From contig JAIRRS010000006.1 in NCBI GenBank assembly GCA_031255855.1, forward strand, positions 1 through 64,000: a stretch of 64,000 bases of DNA. Direction: 5' to 3'. The notes under the pieces are model-generated. The model had not been told where the DNA came from. It saw only the letters and a list, made by a program, of their open reading frames with translations, and did no database searches. This stretch comes from Tannerellaceae bacterium (lineage in GTDB: Bacteria; Bacteroidota; Bacteroidia; Bacteroidales; Tannerellaceae). This document shows, one piece after another, positions 28,574 to 37,471 of this stretch (the first letter of the stretch is position 1; every line of letters starts with the position of its first letter). The position numbers and the translations under genes were made by a program.

Positions 28574-30772
28574 CTAATTCCCTAATTCTAACTGATTCTT
28601 CACCAAAGTATAAAACTCTTTTTTTAAATCTATTAATTCTTTATATGTACCTTCTTCTGTTATTTTTCCATTGTTTAAAACAATAATTTTGTCTGCATTC
28701 ATAACCGTACTCAATCTATGAGCTACAACTATAACAGTTTTTCCTTTATAAAACTGTTCCAAATTATTTAATATTATTCTTTCGTTATTGGCATCTAGCG
28801 CATTTGTTGCTTCGTCAAAATATAAAAAAGGAGAATTTTTATATACTGCTCTTGCTATTAAAATCCTTTGTTTCTGTCCTTGACTTAAATTTTGTCCATC
28901 TCGTCCAATCATAGTATTGAATGATAGAGGAAGTTTGTAAATGAAATTTTTTATATTAGCGACTGATGCGGATTGTAATAGATTTTCCATGTTTATTTCT
29001 TCGTCAGATACCGCAATATTTTGAGCTATTGTATCAGAAAAAATAAAACCGTCTTGTAGAACTGCGCCACATTGACTCCTCCACCATGATTTATTAAAAT
29101 AGCTAAGAGGTCGATGTCCTATATATATTTCTCCCTGAACAGTTTCATAATAACCCAGCAACAATTTTATTAATGTTGTTTTTCCACTCCCGCTAGCACC
29201 AACAATTGCTGTCACTTTTCTTTCTGGAACCTCCAAATTGATATTAGATAAGACAAATGGACTTGTAGGGCCTTCATATTGAAAAGATAAATTATTAATT
29301 TTGATAGATCGATTCTCCGGTAGCTCTGTTATTTTACTACTTCTGGATTCTTCATTTGATCTCTCATGAATTTCATGCATCCTTTCAAAGCTAATGCTGA
29401 CATCTTGAAAGTCATATATAAAATTCATCACTTGATCTACAGGACTGTTCAATTGACCAATAATATACTGGACAGCAAGCATCATTCCGAGAGTCATATC
29501 TCCTGAAATTACGGCAGTAGCAGAAATAAAAGTTATTAGAATATTTCGAAATTCAGAGATAAAAAAGGAACCTACTCTTTGGGTTTGTTGTAAAGACAAT
29601 AATTTGGTATCAATATTAAATAAGTCGGCTTGTGTTTCCTCCCATTCCCATCGTTTCCGTTGCTCGCATCCTTGTTGCTTTATTTCCTGCATACCATTTA
29701 ACAATTGATAAACTTTTCCTTTGTTAATGGCTTGTTGTTCAAATCTTCTATAATCATATAACCGCCTTTTATTTAAAAACAATATAACCCAACCACAATA
29801 TAATAAACTACCTATTATGAAAATGAGAAATATTTTTACATTGTAGATTGATAATACTATCCCAAAAATTACAATATTAAATACTGAAAAAAGCAATCCA
29901 AGACTTTGTGTTGTGAGAAATCTCTGAACCCTATCATGATCATCAACACGCTCAATCAGATCTCCTATTTGTTTAGTATCAAAAAAAGACATTGGTAATT
30001 TCATCAATTTAATAAAGAAATCAGAAATTAACGATATATTTATTCTTGTACTAATATGTAATAACACCCTTCTTCTTAAAAAGTCTATTAATGAATTACT
30101 CAATAATAATGCAAATTGTGCAATTAGTACTAAGACTATGAAATTTGTATTTTGAGAAGAGATACCAGTATCAACAATGGATTGTGTAAGAAAAGGTAAG
30201 ATGAGTTGTATAATACTACCTAAAATTAAACCTAAAATGAGTTGTCCAAAGTATTTTTTGTATTTTAAAAAATACTTTCCCAAGAATTTGATTTTATTTG
30301 GCTCTATAGACGCTTCATTGTCAATATTTTTAAATTCATTTGTCGGCTCTAATAGTAGACCAATTCCTTTAGCTTCTGAGTGAGAGTCTGTCCCAGTCCA
30401 ATGATTTAAAAACTCCTTTAGAGTATATTTAATCTTCCCTTTTCCTGGATCAGCAACAAAAACGTTATAACTAGCGCCACTTTTTTTTATTTTGTATACA
30501 ACTACAAAGTGTTTTTGATCCCAGAATATAATGCAAGGTAAAGGAATTTTATTAATGAAAATGTCAATAGTAAATTTTCCTCCAACAGTTTTAAAACCAA
30601 CTTTTTCGGCAGCACGACTAATATTCTGGAGCGAGACTCCATCTCTACTTTGATGACAGAGCTCTCGGAACATATTTAATGAATAGTTTTTGCCATAATA
30701 AGAACATATCATACGCAGACATGATGGGCCACAATCCATTGCGTCAAGTTGTTTATAAAACGGGAATTTCAT
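28574..30772 (-). CDS. C39 peptidase-containing ABC exporter (double-glycine peptide processing)
   Basis: A 732-residue PCAT-type transporter that should cut a double-glycine leader and export the core peptide. The N-terminal C39 peptidase has oxyanion Gln8, catalytic Cys14 (MDCGPSC), His88 and Asp108. A six-helix ABC membrane domain follows at about 165-450. The ATPase has Walker A GASGSGKTT, signature LSQGQKQR and FDEATNALD. All catalytic residues are present, so it looks functional. It sits between the TonB-receptor-like barrel (10 bases) and the HlyD-like adaptor (3 bases). The predicted substrate is the 54-residue precursor encoded three genes upstream. Confidence 0.93.
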   Translation of the reverse strand: MKFPFYKQLDAMDCGPSCLRMICSYYGKNYSLNMFRELCHQSRDGVSLQNISRAAEKVGFKTVGGKFTIDIFINKIPLPCIIFWDQKHFVVVYKIKKSGASYNVFVADPGKGKIKYTLKEFLNHWTGTDSHSEAKGIGLLLEPTNEFKNIDNEASIEPNKIKFLGKYFLKYKKYFGQLILGLILGSIIQLILPFLTQSIVDTGISSQNTNFIVLVLIAQFALLLSNSLIDFLRRRVLLHISTRINISLISDFFIKLMKLPMSFFDTKQIGDLIERVDDHDRVQRFLTTQSLGLLFSVFNIVIFGIVLSIYNVKIFLIFIIGSLLYCGWVILFLNKRRLYDYRRFEQQAINKGKVYQLLNGMQEIKQQGCEQRKRWEWEETQADLFNIDTKLLSLQQTQRVGSFFISEFRNILITFISATAVISGDMTLGMMLAVQYIIGQLNSPVDQVMNFIYDFQDVSISFERMHEIHERSNEESRSSKITELPENRSIKINNLSFQYEGPTSPFVLSNINLEVPERKVTAIVGASGSGKTTLIKLLLGYYETVQGEIYIGHRPLSYFNKSWWRSQCGAVLQDGFIFSDTIAQNIAVSDEEINMENLLQSASVANIKNFIYKLPLSFNTMIGRDGQNLSQGQKQRILIARAVYKNSPFLYFDEATNALDANNERIILNNLEQFYKGKTVIVVAHRLSTVMNADKIIVLNNGKITEEGTYKELIDLKKEFYTLVKNQLELGN

Positions 30773-30782
30773 ATTGTTATAT

Positions 30783-33143
30783 TTACAACCTTCTAAGCTC
30801 TTCTGTATTAGAGCTTTTTGATTTGAATTGTTTTTTTGCAGTATTGAAGTTGTATCTTACACTTAAAGTCAATTGTTTTCTATTATCACCATTCCATACA
30901 AAGTCAATATATTTATAGCTATAATCGAGTTTTTGCTCCCATTTAGTGGGTGTATAATTTCCTGTTAATTGAATTGTAAGTTTATCTTTAAGTAGTTTTT
31001 TTCTTAATGATAAATTAAAAATATACTGATCATTGAATTTCTTGAAACTGTGCGAAGCTTTATTATATGTTGCATCAAAATCCATATCAAGATTTTTATA
31101 CAAATTCAAACTATTCCTTATACTTAAATATATACCTGGATAGTCTGTTTTATACTTAATGCCATCTTCAATAATTGCTCTTTCCATATAGGTGAGGCTG
31201 AAGAATGGTTGAATGCTCCATTTTTTATATGAGAAAGATGAATTCAGATTAAATGTGAATGACCATCTGTTTTCTGTGTTTATTCTCATACAAGTGTATT
31301 TCTCTATTTGTTCAAGATCATTCAAATACAATAAATCATTGGGATTTTCAATATATGATACATGAAAGGATGTATTGATATTTTTTGTTTGAGAAGATAA
31401 TGAGACAGTATTATACATTGCAGGTTTTAAATATGGATTTCCTTGTTCGTTTGAATAAGAATTAATATATTTAATGCTATTATTTAAGGCTTCATATGAA
31501 GGACGTGATATACGTTTTGAATATGATAGTCTTAACGAAATATCATCTTTTAATCGATGAGTTATCAATAAACTTGGAAAGAAATTGCTAGTGTTATTTT
31601 TTTCAAAGGAATCATTACTAATATCCCATCTATTCTTATTGTCAGAATATTCATACCTTAGCCCAATTGAATATTGCGTTTTTTCTCTTATTTTCCCAGT
31701 CAGCAACACATATGTACCAAATATTTTCTCATCAAAATTAACAAGACTACTAAATTCGTCATTTACTACCCAGTTACCATCAGTGTTATTAAAAAATTTA
31801 CTGTCATTTTCACTTTTTACATATGAATATCTGTTTCCTCCCTCTAAAGATGCATTTACTGAGTTTAAGGGAATTTTAGCATCGAATTGGATTGAATATA
31901 AATCATAGTTACCTAACCAGTCATATAATTTATGGTTTTGATAGCTGTTTTTAGTGTCCGTTTCATCTATATTAAAATTTGATGACCCTTTAGATTTTAT
32001 ATAATCACTTATTAGAGATATTTCATAACCTTTATTCCCAAAATTATAATTGAAATTTATTCCGTCTTTTTGTACACTATTTTTTCCACCCTTATATAAA
32101 AATTCAGTGGAAGGAGCTGTATTATTTAAAATGATATCCATTTTATTAATTGTATTAAAATAGATATTTCCATAGTATCCATCATATTTCACAGCGAACG
32201 AATGATTCTCAATAGGATGATAATTTACTCCCAAAGAATATTCATTTAAACGTGTTTTATCTAGATTTTCCAGATTTTTCTGTTTCATTATAAATGAATA
32301 CCCTCCTTTTTCATATTTTTCGTTAGATGAATTGAATCCTTCACTATTGTCCGCATTATAACCATATTGAGTAAAAAGAACAAGTTTATCTATGGAATAC
32401 GTAACACTGCCTAATAATTTCCCACTATCATGTCTACCTCTTGTATAAAGAGTTTGAAGGTTTATATTTATACCTTTTTCTCTTTTTTTCTTTGTTATTA
32501 TATTGATAACGCTGTGTCCTTCTGCTTCATATTTTGCAGATGGATTTTCAATTACTTCAATTTCTTTGATGTCTTGAGAGTTGAGCATCTCTAATTCATG
32601 ATAGCCTGAAATTCTTCTATTATTTATCATAATAAGCGTAGTTCCTTTTCCTGCGATTGTAACCTCATTACTCATATTATCAACTATAACAAAAGGAGTT
32701 CTACTAAGTGCATTAACAGCATTACCAGCATCGCTGATAGATGTATTTTCCACTTCAACTACATATCTATCAGTTTTATTTAGCACCTTTGGTAATCTTG
32801 ATATCACTACAATTTCTTTGAGATCTATAGACTTTTCTGTTAACTGAAATGTCTTATTGTTGATTGATTGGACATTATCGATTGTAATCAGATCTAAATA
32901 GCCAAGACTTGAAAATTTGAACATATATTCCCCTTCTTTTATGTTGTCAATCTGAAATTCTCCATTTAGAAAAGAGCCTCTTTTTACAAAAGAAGAGTCA
33001 TTACTAGTTAAAATTTCGACACTAAAATAATCTAGAGGCAAAGTTTTCTCATCAACAACTTTACCTTTAATGGATATTTGAGCAAAACTTTGAATAAATG
33101 AAAGTGAAAATGTAACAAGAAAGAATATTCGAAATTTTATCAT
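30783..33143 (-). CDS. TonB-dependent-receptor-like outer-membrane barrel of the RiPP locus
   Basis: A 786-residue outer-membrane protein. The signal peptide (FFLVTFSLSFIQSFAQ) is followed by a carboxypeptidase-regulatory-like Ig domain (about 22-110), a plug domain with the SISDAGNAVNALSRTPFV and GTTLIMINNRRISGY segments (about 118-220), and a 16-22 strand barrel of the OMP beta-barrel-3 type. It has no STN signalling domain, unlike the SusC homologue 6 kb away, and no SusD partner. It lies between the radical SAM maturase (11 bases upstream) and the exporter (10 bases downstream). I infer it moves the mature peptide, or a metal complex of it, across the outer membrane; import, export or self-protection are all possible. 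Confidence 0.82.
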   Translation of the reverse strand: MIKFRIFFLVTFSLSFIQSFAQISIKGKVVDEKTLPLDYFSVEILTSNDSSFVKRGSFLNGEFQIDNIKEGEYMFKFSSLGYLDLITIDNVQSINNKTFQLTEKSIDLKEIVVISRLPKVLNKTDRYVVEVENTSISDAGNAVNALSRTPFVIVDNMSNEVTIAGKGTTLIMINNRRISGYHELEMLNSQDIKEIEVIENPSAKYEAEGHSVINIITKKKREKGININLQTLYTRGRHDSGKLLGSVTYSIDKLVLFTQYGYNADNSEGFNSSNEKYEKGGYSFIMKQKNLENLDKTRLNEYSLGVNYHPIENHSFAVKYDGYYGNIYFNTINKMDIILNNTAPSTEFLYKGGKNSVQKDGINFNYNFGNKGYEISLISDYIKSKGSSNFNIDETDTKNSYQNHKLYDWLGNYDLYSIQFDAKIPLNSVNASLEGGNRYSYVKSENDSKFFNNTDGNWVVNDEFSSLVNFDEKIFGTYVLLTGKIREKTQYSIGLRYEYSDNKNRWDISNDSFEKNNTSNFFPSLLITHRLKDDISLRLSYSKRISRPSYEALNNSIKYINSYSNEQGNPYLKPAMYNTVSLSSQTKNINTSFHVSYIENPNDLLYLNDLEQIEKYTCMRINTENRWSFTFNLNSSFSYKKWSIQPFFSLTYMERAIIEDGIKYKTDYPGIYLSIRNSLNLYKNLDMDFDATYNKASHSFKKFNDQYIFNLSLRKKLLKDKLTIQLTGNYTPTKWEQKLDYSYKYIDFVWNGDNRKQLTLSVRYNFNTAKKQFKSKSSNTEELRRL

Positions 33144-33154
33144 GAAATTATTAT

Positions 33155-34483
33155 TTAATATTTTGCTTTTGCAGTTCTTAATGTTTCTTCATATTGAAGC
33201 TCTATGGTTTTATCAAGATTATTTTTTCTTGCACAACAGCTGTAATCAAGATCTTTGTTTTCATAAAGGTTTTTATGTCTAACCCATAGACACCCACCTG
33301 TACATATTGGCATAATTGAGCAATCTTTACATTCGTTGTCATCCATTATTGTTGGTCCTGCTAAATATCGGGTTAAAACATCATAGTTTTTTTCTCGTCC
33401 ATCAACATAACCAATAACTTTTTCGCTTACTCCAAGATCATTCCAACACTTATACATTTCGCCTTCTGGACCTACTACAAAGTAATTTACATGCGTTGCT
33501 CCACATAGTCCAGTACTAGAATTAAATGGTTTGAATTTTACTTCAATGTTATATTTTTCTTTTAACTCTCTAAAAAAGTCGATTTTGTCTTCTCTACTTA
33601 CAAGATTGCAGTTGGATTTGCAGCTATCACTAAAATCTTTCACAAACGCCGGATATATGAGTACATCCTTTCCTTTCCAATGTGAAGATAATTCCTTATG
33701 TGTCTTACCGAATGAATCTATATTATCATTCAAAAGATTCATTCTTATAAATACAGGGGTTTTAGGATTATACTCTATAAACGAATCTAAATTTTCTACG
33801 ATCTTATCAAATGTTGGAAAGTTACCTGGAAGCATTCTAAGTTTATCATGATGTTCTTTTGCGCCATCAATTGTTACTTGAATACTATTCATTGGGTTTT
33901 CTTTGAAGAATAAGCTTACCTCTTTTGTTAGTAAATAACCATTTGTGGGCATATTATGAAGCCCTAATTTTATATGATTTATCTTTTTCAATCCTTCTAA
34001 AATCCTCTGGATTGATTTGAAACCTATTAATGGTTCACCACCATACCATGTCAAATTCAGAATATTTGTCCTTTTATGTCCATCAATGAAGCTTAACAAT
34101 TGTTGTTCCACTTCTTCTGTCATATATTTATTTACTTTATTTTCTTCATAACAATATGGACATATAAAATTGCAAGCGGTTGTTGGAGCTACGGCTAATC
34201 CTAAATTTGAAGTATCAAAAGCTTGAAAATAATACCTTAATCTACGTCTATGTAGATAATCGTTTTTATCCTTTACCAAAATTTTCTTTTGAAGAAATTT
34301 CTCAATTGTCATATCATCCAATTCGTCTACCACTTTTTCTTCTTTACTAATGGCGTTCAGCAGATCAAACATATTTGTTGAAAGATTTGCAAAAGCATTC
34401 GTTTCCGCATTATAAAGGAGATGGCCATATTTTTTCGAATTAAATAAATGATTAAACTGCGACCAATATAATTTTGTTTTCAT
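33155..34483 (-). CDS. Radical SAM/SPASM peptide maturase
   Basis: A 442-residue radical SAM enzyme expected to modify the precursor peptide. The N-terminal region (about 1-90) looks like a PqqD-type peptide-recognition fold. The SAM cluster motif CNFICPYC gives Cys104, Cys108 and Cys111, followed by YGGEPL at 147-152. The C-terminal SPASM domain has Cys327, Cys346, then CKDCSIMPICTGGC (Cys385, 388, 394, 398) and Cys416/417, enough for two auxiliary 4Fe-4S clusters. SPASM maturases typically form thioether (sactionine/ranthipeptide) or C-C crosslinks. The bond made here cannot be predicted from sequence. It starts about 60 bases after the precursor gene. Confidence 0.93.
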   Translation of the reverse strand: MKTKLYWSQFNHLFNSKKYGHLLYNAETNAFANLSTNMFDLLNAISKEEKVVDELDDMTIEKFLQKKILVKDKNDYLHRRRLRYYFQAFDTSNLGLAVAPTTACNFICPYCYEENKVNKYMTEEVEQQLLSFIDGHKRTNILNLTWYGGEPLIGFKSIQRILEGLKKINHIKLGLHNMPTNGYLLTKEVSLFFKENPMNSIQVTIDGAKEHHDKLRMLPGNFPTFDKIVENLDSFIEYNPKTPVFIRMNLLNDNIDSFGKTHKELSSHWKGKDVLIYPAFVKDFSDSCKSNCNLVSREDKIDFFRELKEKYNIEVKFKPFNSSTGLCGATHVNYFVVGPEGEMYKCWNDLGVSEKVIGYVDGREKNYDVLTRYLAGPTIMDDNECKDCSIMPICTGGCLWVRHKNLYENKDLDYSCCARKNNLDKTIELQYEETLRTAKAKY

Positions 34484-34497
34484 GTTATTTTTTTAAT

Positions 34498-34523
34498 GAA
34501 GGGAGGATGAATCTCTTCCCTTC
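34498..34523. terminator. Intercistronic hairpin between precursor and maturase genes
   Basis: GAAGGGA and TCCCTTC form a 7-bp stem with a 12-base loop, between the precursor stop (34544) and the maturase start (34483). Such hairpins often stabilise or partly terminate RiPP precursor transcripts so that precursor exceeds enzyme. On the plus strand it is followed by TTTTTTT; on the minus (coding) strand it is not, so full termination in the coding direction is doubtful. Confidence 0.4.
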
Positions 34524-34543
34524 TTTTTTTGAATACTAGCTTC

Positions 34544-34708
34544 TTAGCATAGTGTTACCGCATTTGCTCTTTCAACTACTTGATGGTCATTTGGTGAACA
34601 ACCACCAGCATAAGATGATAAAGCCAAACCGCCTTTCACTTCTTCAAGACTTACATTTTCAAGTCCATCAATCTCATTGATAAATTCAATTGATCTTTCT
34701 GTTTTCAT
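34544..34708 (-). CDS. RiPP precursor peptide with double-glycine leader
   Basis: An ATG at 34708 opens a 54-residue ORF ending at a TAA (34544-34546). Leader residues 1-27 end in LEEVKGG, with hydrophobic residues at -12 (Leu16), -7 (Leu21) and -4 (Val24) relative to Gly27. That is the textbook double-glycine pattern cut by C39 peptidases. The predicted core (residues 28-54) is LALSSYAGGC followed by 17 more residues, with Cys37 and a C-terminal Cys54, and no other cysteine. It lies directly upstream of the radical SAM maturase, in an operon with a C39 exporter. I recognise no close relative. It resembles in layout the GG-leader radical-SAM target peptides described from Bacteroidota, but the core sequence is unfamiliar. 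It is too short for usual gene calling. Confidence 0.85.
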   Translation of the reverse strand: MKTERSIEFINEIDGLENVSLEEVKGGLALSSYAGGCSPNDHQVVERANAVTLC

Positions 34709-34771
34709 GATTTTTCTTTTAAAAAATATTTTGAGTAGCTAATGGTGGATACTCATCACCTTAATATATAT

Positions 34772-35057
34772 TTATTTAAAATATTTCCAATTCCTTCTTG
34801 AAACTTTTAGAATATTGCCAGTTTTCATTAATATTTTTCGTTCCTTTTTATCAAAAATATCAATAAAGAAGCTCGTATTTATTATTGTATTACTATTTAT
34901 CCTAATATATTCTTGTGTGTCTGTCAACAAAATAAATAAAAATTTGATCGATATCTTTTAAAATGAAGACACTTTTATCTATCCCTGTTATAATTATACA
35001 TATATCATTATAATATTTTTCCGCGAAACTTTGAAAGTATTTATTATCATCTTCCAT
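34772..35057 (-). pseudogene. Frameshifted LytTR-type DNA-binding regulator (remnant)
   Basis: The minus strand has an ATG at 35057 and an open frame to TAG at 34902-34904 (51 residues, including SVFILKDIDQIFIYFVD). In the next frame, with the shift near 34905-34920, the sequence continues to a TAA at 34772-34774. It carries EYIRINSNTIIN and MKTGNILKVSRRNWKYFK, which look like the C-terminal half of a LytTR DNA-binding domain (FIRIHRSYIVN and PVSRRYWKEFK types). Joined, they give about 95 residues, shorter than a full domain plus receiver, so a deletion may have occurred as well. A sequencing error cannot be excluded. It precedes the precursor gene by about 60 bases and could once have regulated it. 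Confidence 0.45.
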
Positions 35058-35093
35058 TCATATTGAACATTCGTAGAGAATTTATTTATTAAT

Positions 35094-35489
35094 CTAATTC
35101 ATTTTAAATGATCCAAAACAAGATCTGCCCATTTCATCTTTAATCAATATTTTATAAAATCCCTCTGGAAAATCGAATAAATCTGCATATTGGTTTGTAT
35201 TTGATGACCCATCTATTTTTTCATAATATACTATATTATTATCATTATCATAAATTGTTAATTCCGAATTTCCAATCCTTGAATTAATAATAATATATAA
35301 GCCACCTTGTACAATGTATATTTCTACAGGTTTAACTATAGATCGAAATACGGGTTTTGAAAGTTCTCCTTCCAAATCCACTTGCTTTCTAACACTCTGT
35401 GATTCTAAATTTGATGAATTCAAGTTCAATGACACAAATAATAGAATTGATGTTAATAGTAAATTTGAAAACAATTGATAATTTCTCAT
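35094..35489 (-). CDS. DUF3244-like secreted Ig-fold protein
   Basis: A 131-residue protein with an N-terminal signal peptide (LLLTSILLFVSLNLNSS). A beta-sandwich domain follows with PVEIYIVQGGLYIII, SELTIYDNDNNIVYYEKI and the closing GFYKILIKDEMGRSCFGSFKMN. That strand order and ending resemble the Bacteroidota-specific DUF3244 family of small secreted proteins; I judge this by pattern. Its function is unknown, and homologues often occur near surface systems. It stands at the upstream end of the RiPP genes and on the same strand. It shares their A+T-rich composition. Confidence 0.65.
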   Translation of the reverse strand: MRNYQLFSNLLLTSILLFVSLNLNSSNLESQSVRKQVDLEGELSKPVFRSIVKPVEIYIVQGGLYIIINSRIGNSELTIYDNDNNIVYYEKIDGSSNTNQYADLFDFPEGFYKILIKDEMGRSCFGSFKMN

Positions 35490-35803
35490 TTTACGATATG
35501 TTTATTAAAGTTAGAATTAAAATGCTTGGTGCTGAATGCGACAAAATTACTGTGATTTGATAAACTATGAAATAGTATACAAGGTTGGGTAAACATTTTT
35601 ATTTTCAACAAAATTATAATATTCTGAAATACAATAAAATAGATGCTTGTTTGTTTTCGATAATACAACTTTTTGCAAACATTAGTTGTAATATAATTGA
35701 AAAAGTAAACAAGTATGAGAATAAAAACAATGAAATAGCATATATGCTCTATCAATGGAATAGAGCATACACTATCGTTTGATTTATATAATGAATTGGA
35801 AAG
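35490..35803. other. Intergenic A+T-rich region with terminator-like hairpin
   Basis: No gene is supported here. An 89-codon minus-strand frame at 35486-35755 is hydrophobic and A+T-driven and does not look coding. The arms TATGCTCTAT (35743-35752) and ATAGAGCATA (35760-35769) make a perfect 10-bp stem with a 7-base loop, 35 bases past the stop of the minus-strand TPR regulator. It is the likely terminator of that gene. Confidence 0.45.
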
Positions 35804-37447
35804 TTATTTAGAACAAAAAAAAGTATATAAATCGCCATAAGGAGATACACCTATTTTTTTTCTTGCTATTGATTTTTTTTTGTTAATAGTATTTATTGAT
35901 AAATTCATGATAATAGCTATTTCAGATGAAGTAAAATTCTCACATGACAAACAGCATATTCTATATTCTGATTCATCTAATTCGGGATATTTACTTTTTA
36001 TTTTCTCATAAAATCCATTTCTCAATTTATTCATCGTTTCAAATAGCATCTCCCAGTTAAGAGAACTTTTACCATAAACAACTTCATTAAATTTTTTTAT
36101 TATTCGTTCTCCTTTTTTCTTATCATCTTCGCTTATATATTGTTCTATAAAAGCAACTTTTTTCAAAATATCAAAATGATGAAGCAAAATGTTTTTAAAT
36201 GTTTTTTCTTCTTTCACATAATCATTTGCCATAGTTATCAAGTTTTCTATTTTTTCTTCTGCTTCTGATATTATTTTTTTGTTTATTAGCGATTTACGAT
36301 AAAACAGGAATGAAATAAGGCAACTTACCATTATCAATAATAATGAAATTAATAGAATTTTCTGCTTTTCGATAATAAGCTTATTTTTTTCACTTATCAA
36401 AGAAACAAAATCATATCTCTCTGATAATTCTCGAATAGCATTACTTTGTTCTTCATCAAAAATCATTGTTACATGTTGATTGTATTTTTTATAATATTCT
36501 AATGCTTCACTGAATTTGTCTTGCTTTTCTTTTATATCAGCTAAAATGAGATAAGAACTTCGCTTAGATACTAAGTCATCACTATTTAGAGATTGTTCTG
36601 CGTAAATTAAAGCTGAATCTAGTTTATTTTCTGACTTGTAAATATTAGCGAAGGATATGTATATTTTTGGCTTATCAATTTCTCCTACGATATTTATGGC
36701 TTCTGTTAATAATTGTTTTGCTTCCGAATACATCTCTAGACCTCTATAAATAACAGATAGATTTTGCATTATCCGACCCTTCTGTTGACTATAACCCTTA
36801 AAATCAGCTAATTCTATCCCCATTTTATAGTAGTATAATGCACTATCAATCTCATTAGAATAAATGTGGCAATTACCTATTAACATTAAAGAATTGATTT
36901 CATCCTTCGTACTATTTGATCTTTTATAATAAAAATTAGCTAATCTAGCAGATTGTAATGCTTTATCATTAAGATATTGGCTTCCGTATAATAAGCTTTT
37001 ATTTGAATGAATTAATCCTTTCAGCTTATCATTCATGATATGTTCAGCATATTCTTCTGCTGCTAAAAAAAACCTAAGAGCATCTTTGAGATTATCATTT
37101 TCTTGTTGGATTCTTCCGCAATAAAATAACGCCAAAGGAGCATTCTTATAGTCTTTATTTTTTATATAATAGTCTTTTACATAGCATATTATAGAATCGG
37201 AAGAGATGTCATAAAAACATTTGTCTTTTGCAGCAATTTCTAATAGATAATATTTATTGTAATTTTTTTTATCTAAAATATTGGGATTTGAGATGAGTCT
37301 CAATAAATAAAGTGTACTGTCAGGATGAATATCTATAATTTTTTCTGCTTGATCCAATATTATAGACGGATCGCTATATCTACTATTACATTCAAACAAT
37401 GTAAATATCAATATTGACAATATCAAGTACTGTAGTGTTTTTTGCAT
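35804..37447 (-). CDS. Membrane TPR regulator with LuxR-like helix-turn-helix
   Basis: A 547-residue protein. The N-terminal hydrophobic leader ends in Cys20 (context TLFEC, an imperfect lipobox). About eight tetratricopeptide repeats occupy residues 40-340, a membrane helix lies at about 360-382, and then comes a coiled region and a C-terminal domain (about 490-547). The latter reads ESEYRICCLSCENFTSSEIAIIMNLS with SINTINKKKSIARKKIGV, a LuxR-type HTH. This layout, periplasmic TPR plus cytoplasmic HTH, is found in Bacteroidota one-component regulators. I chose the ATG at 37447 rather than 37513. It lies at the right end of the A+T-rich island and probably controls the RiPP genes, which is an inference from position only. 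Confidence 0.75.
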   Translation of the reverse strand: MQKTLQYLILSILIFTLFECNSRYSDPSIILDQAEKIIDIHPDSTLYLLRLISNPNILDKKNYNKYYLLEIAAKDKCFYDISSDSIICYVKDYYIKNKDYKNAPLALFYCGRIQQENDNLKDALRFFLAAEEYAEHIMNDKLKGLIHSNKSLLYGSQYLNDKALQSARLANFYYKRSNSTKDEINSLMLIGNCHIYSNEIDSALYYYKMGIELADFKGYSQQKGRIMQNLSVIYRGLEMYSEAKQLLTEAINIVGEIDKPKIYISFANIYKSENKLDSALIYAEQSLNSDDLVSKRSSYLILADIKEKQDKFSEALEYYKKYNQHVTMIFDEEQSNAIRELSERYDFVSLISEKNKLIIEKQKILLISLLLIMVSCLISFLFYRKSLINKKIISEAEEKIENLITMANDYVKEEKTFKNILLHHFDILKKVAFIEQYISEDDKKKGERIIKKFNEVVYGKSSLNWEMLFETMNKLRNGFYEKIKSKYPELDESEYRICCLSCENFTSSEIAIIMNLSINTINKKKSIARKKIGVSPYGDLYTFFCSK

Positions 37448-37471
37448 GAGCCACCGATTGTAAGGCAGCGA

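Noticed and set aside
34598..34606. Second Gly-Gly (residues 35-36) as the main leader cleavage site
   Set aside because: Residues at -4, -7 and -12 from this pair do not fit the C39 pattern, whereas those before Gly27 fit exactly.
35486..35755. 89-codon hydrophobic frame upstream of the DUF3244-like gene
   Set aside because: It overlaps the DUF3244-like start and is made of A+T-rich codons without a coherent signal peptide or domain.
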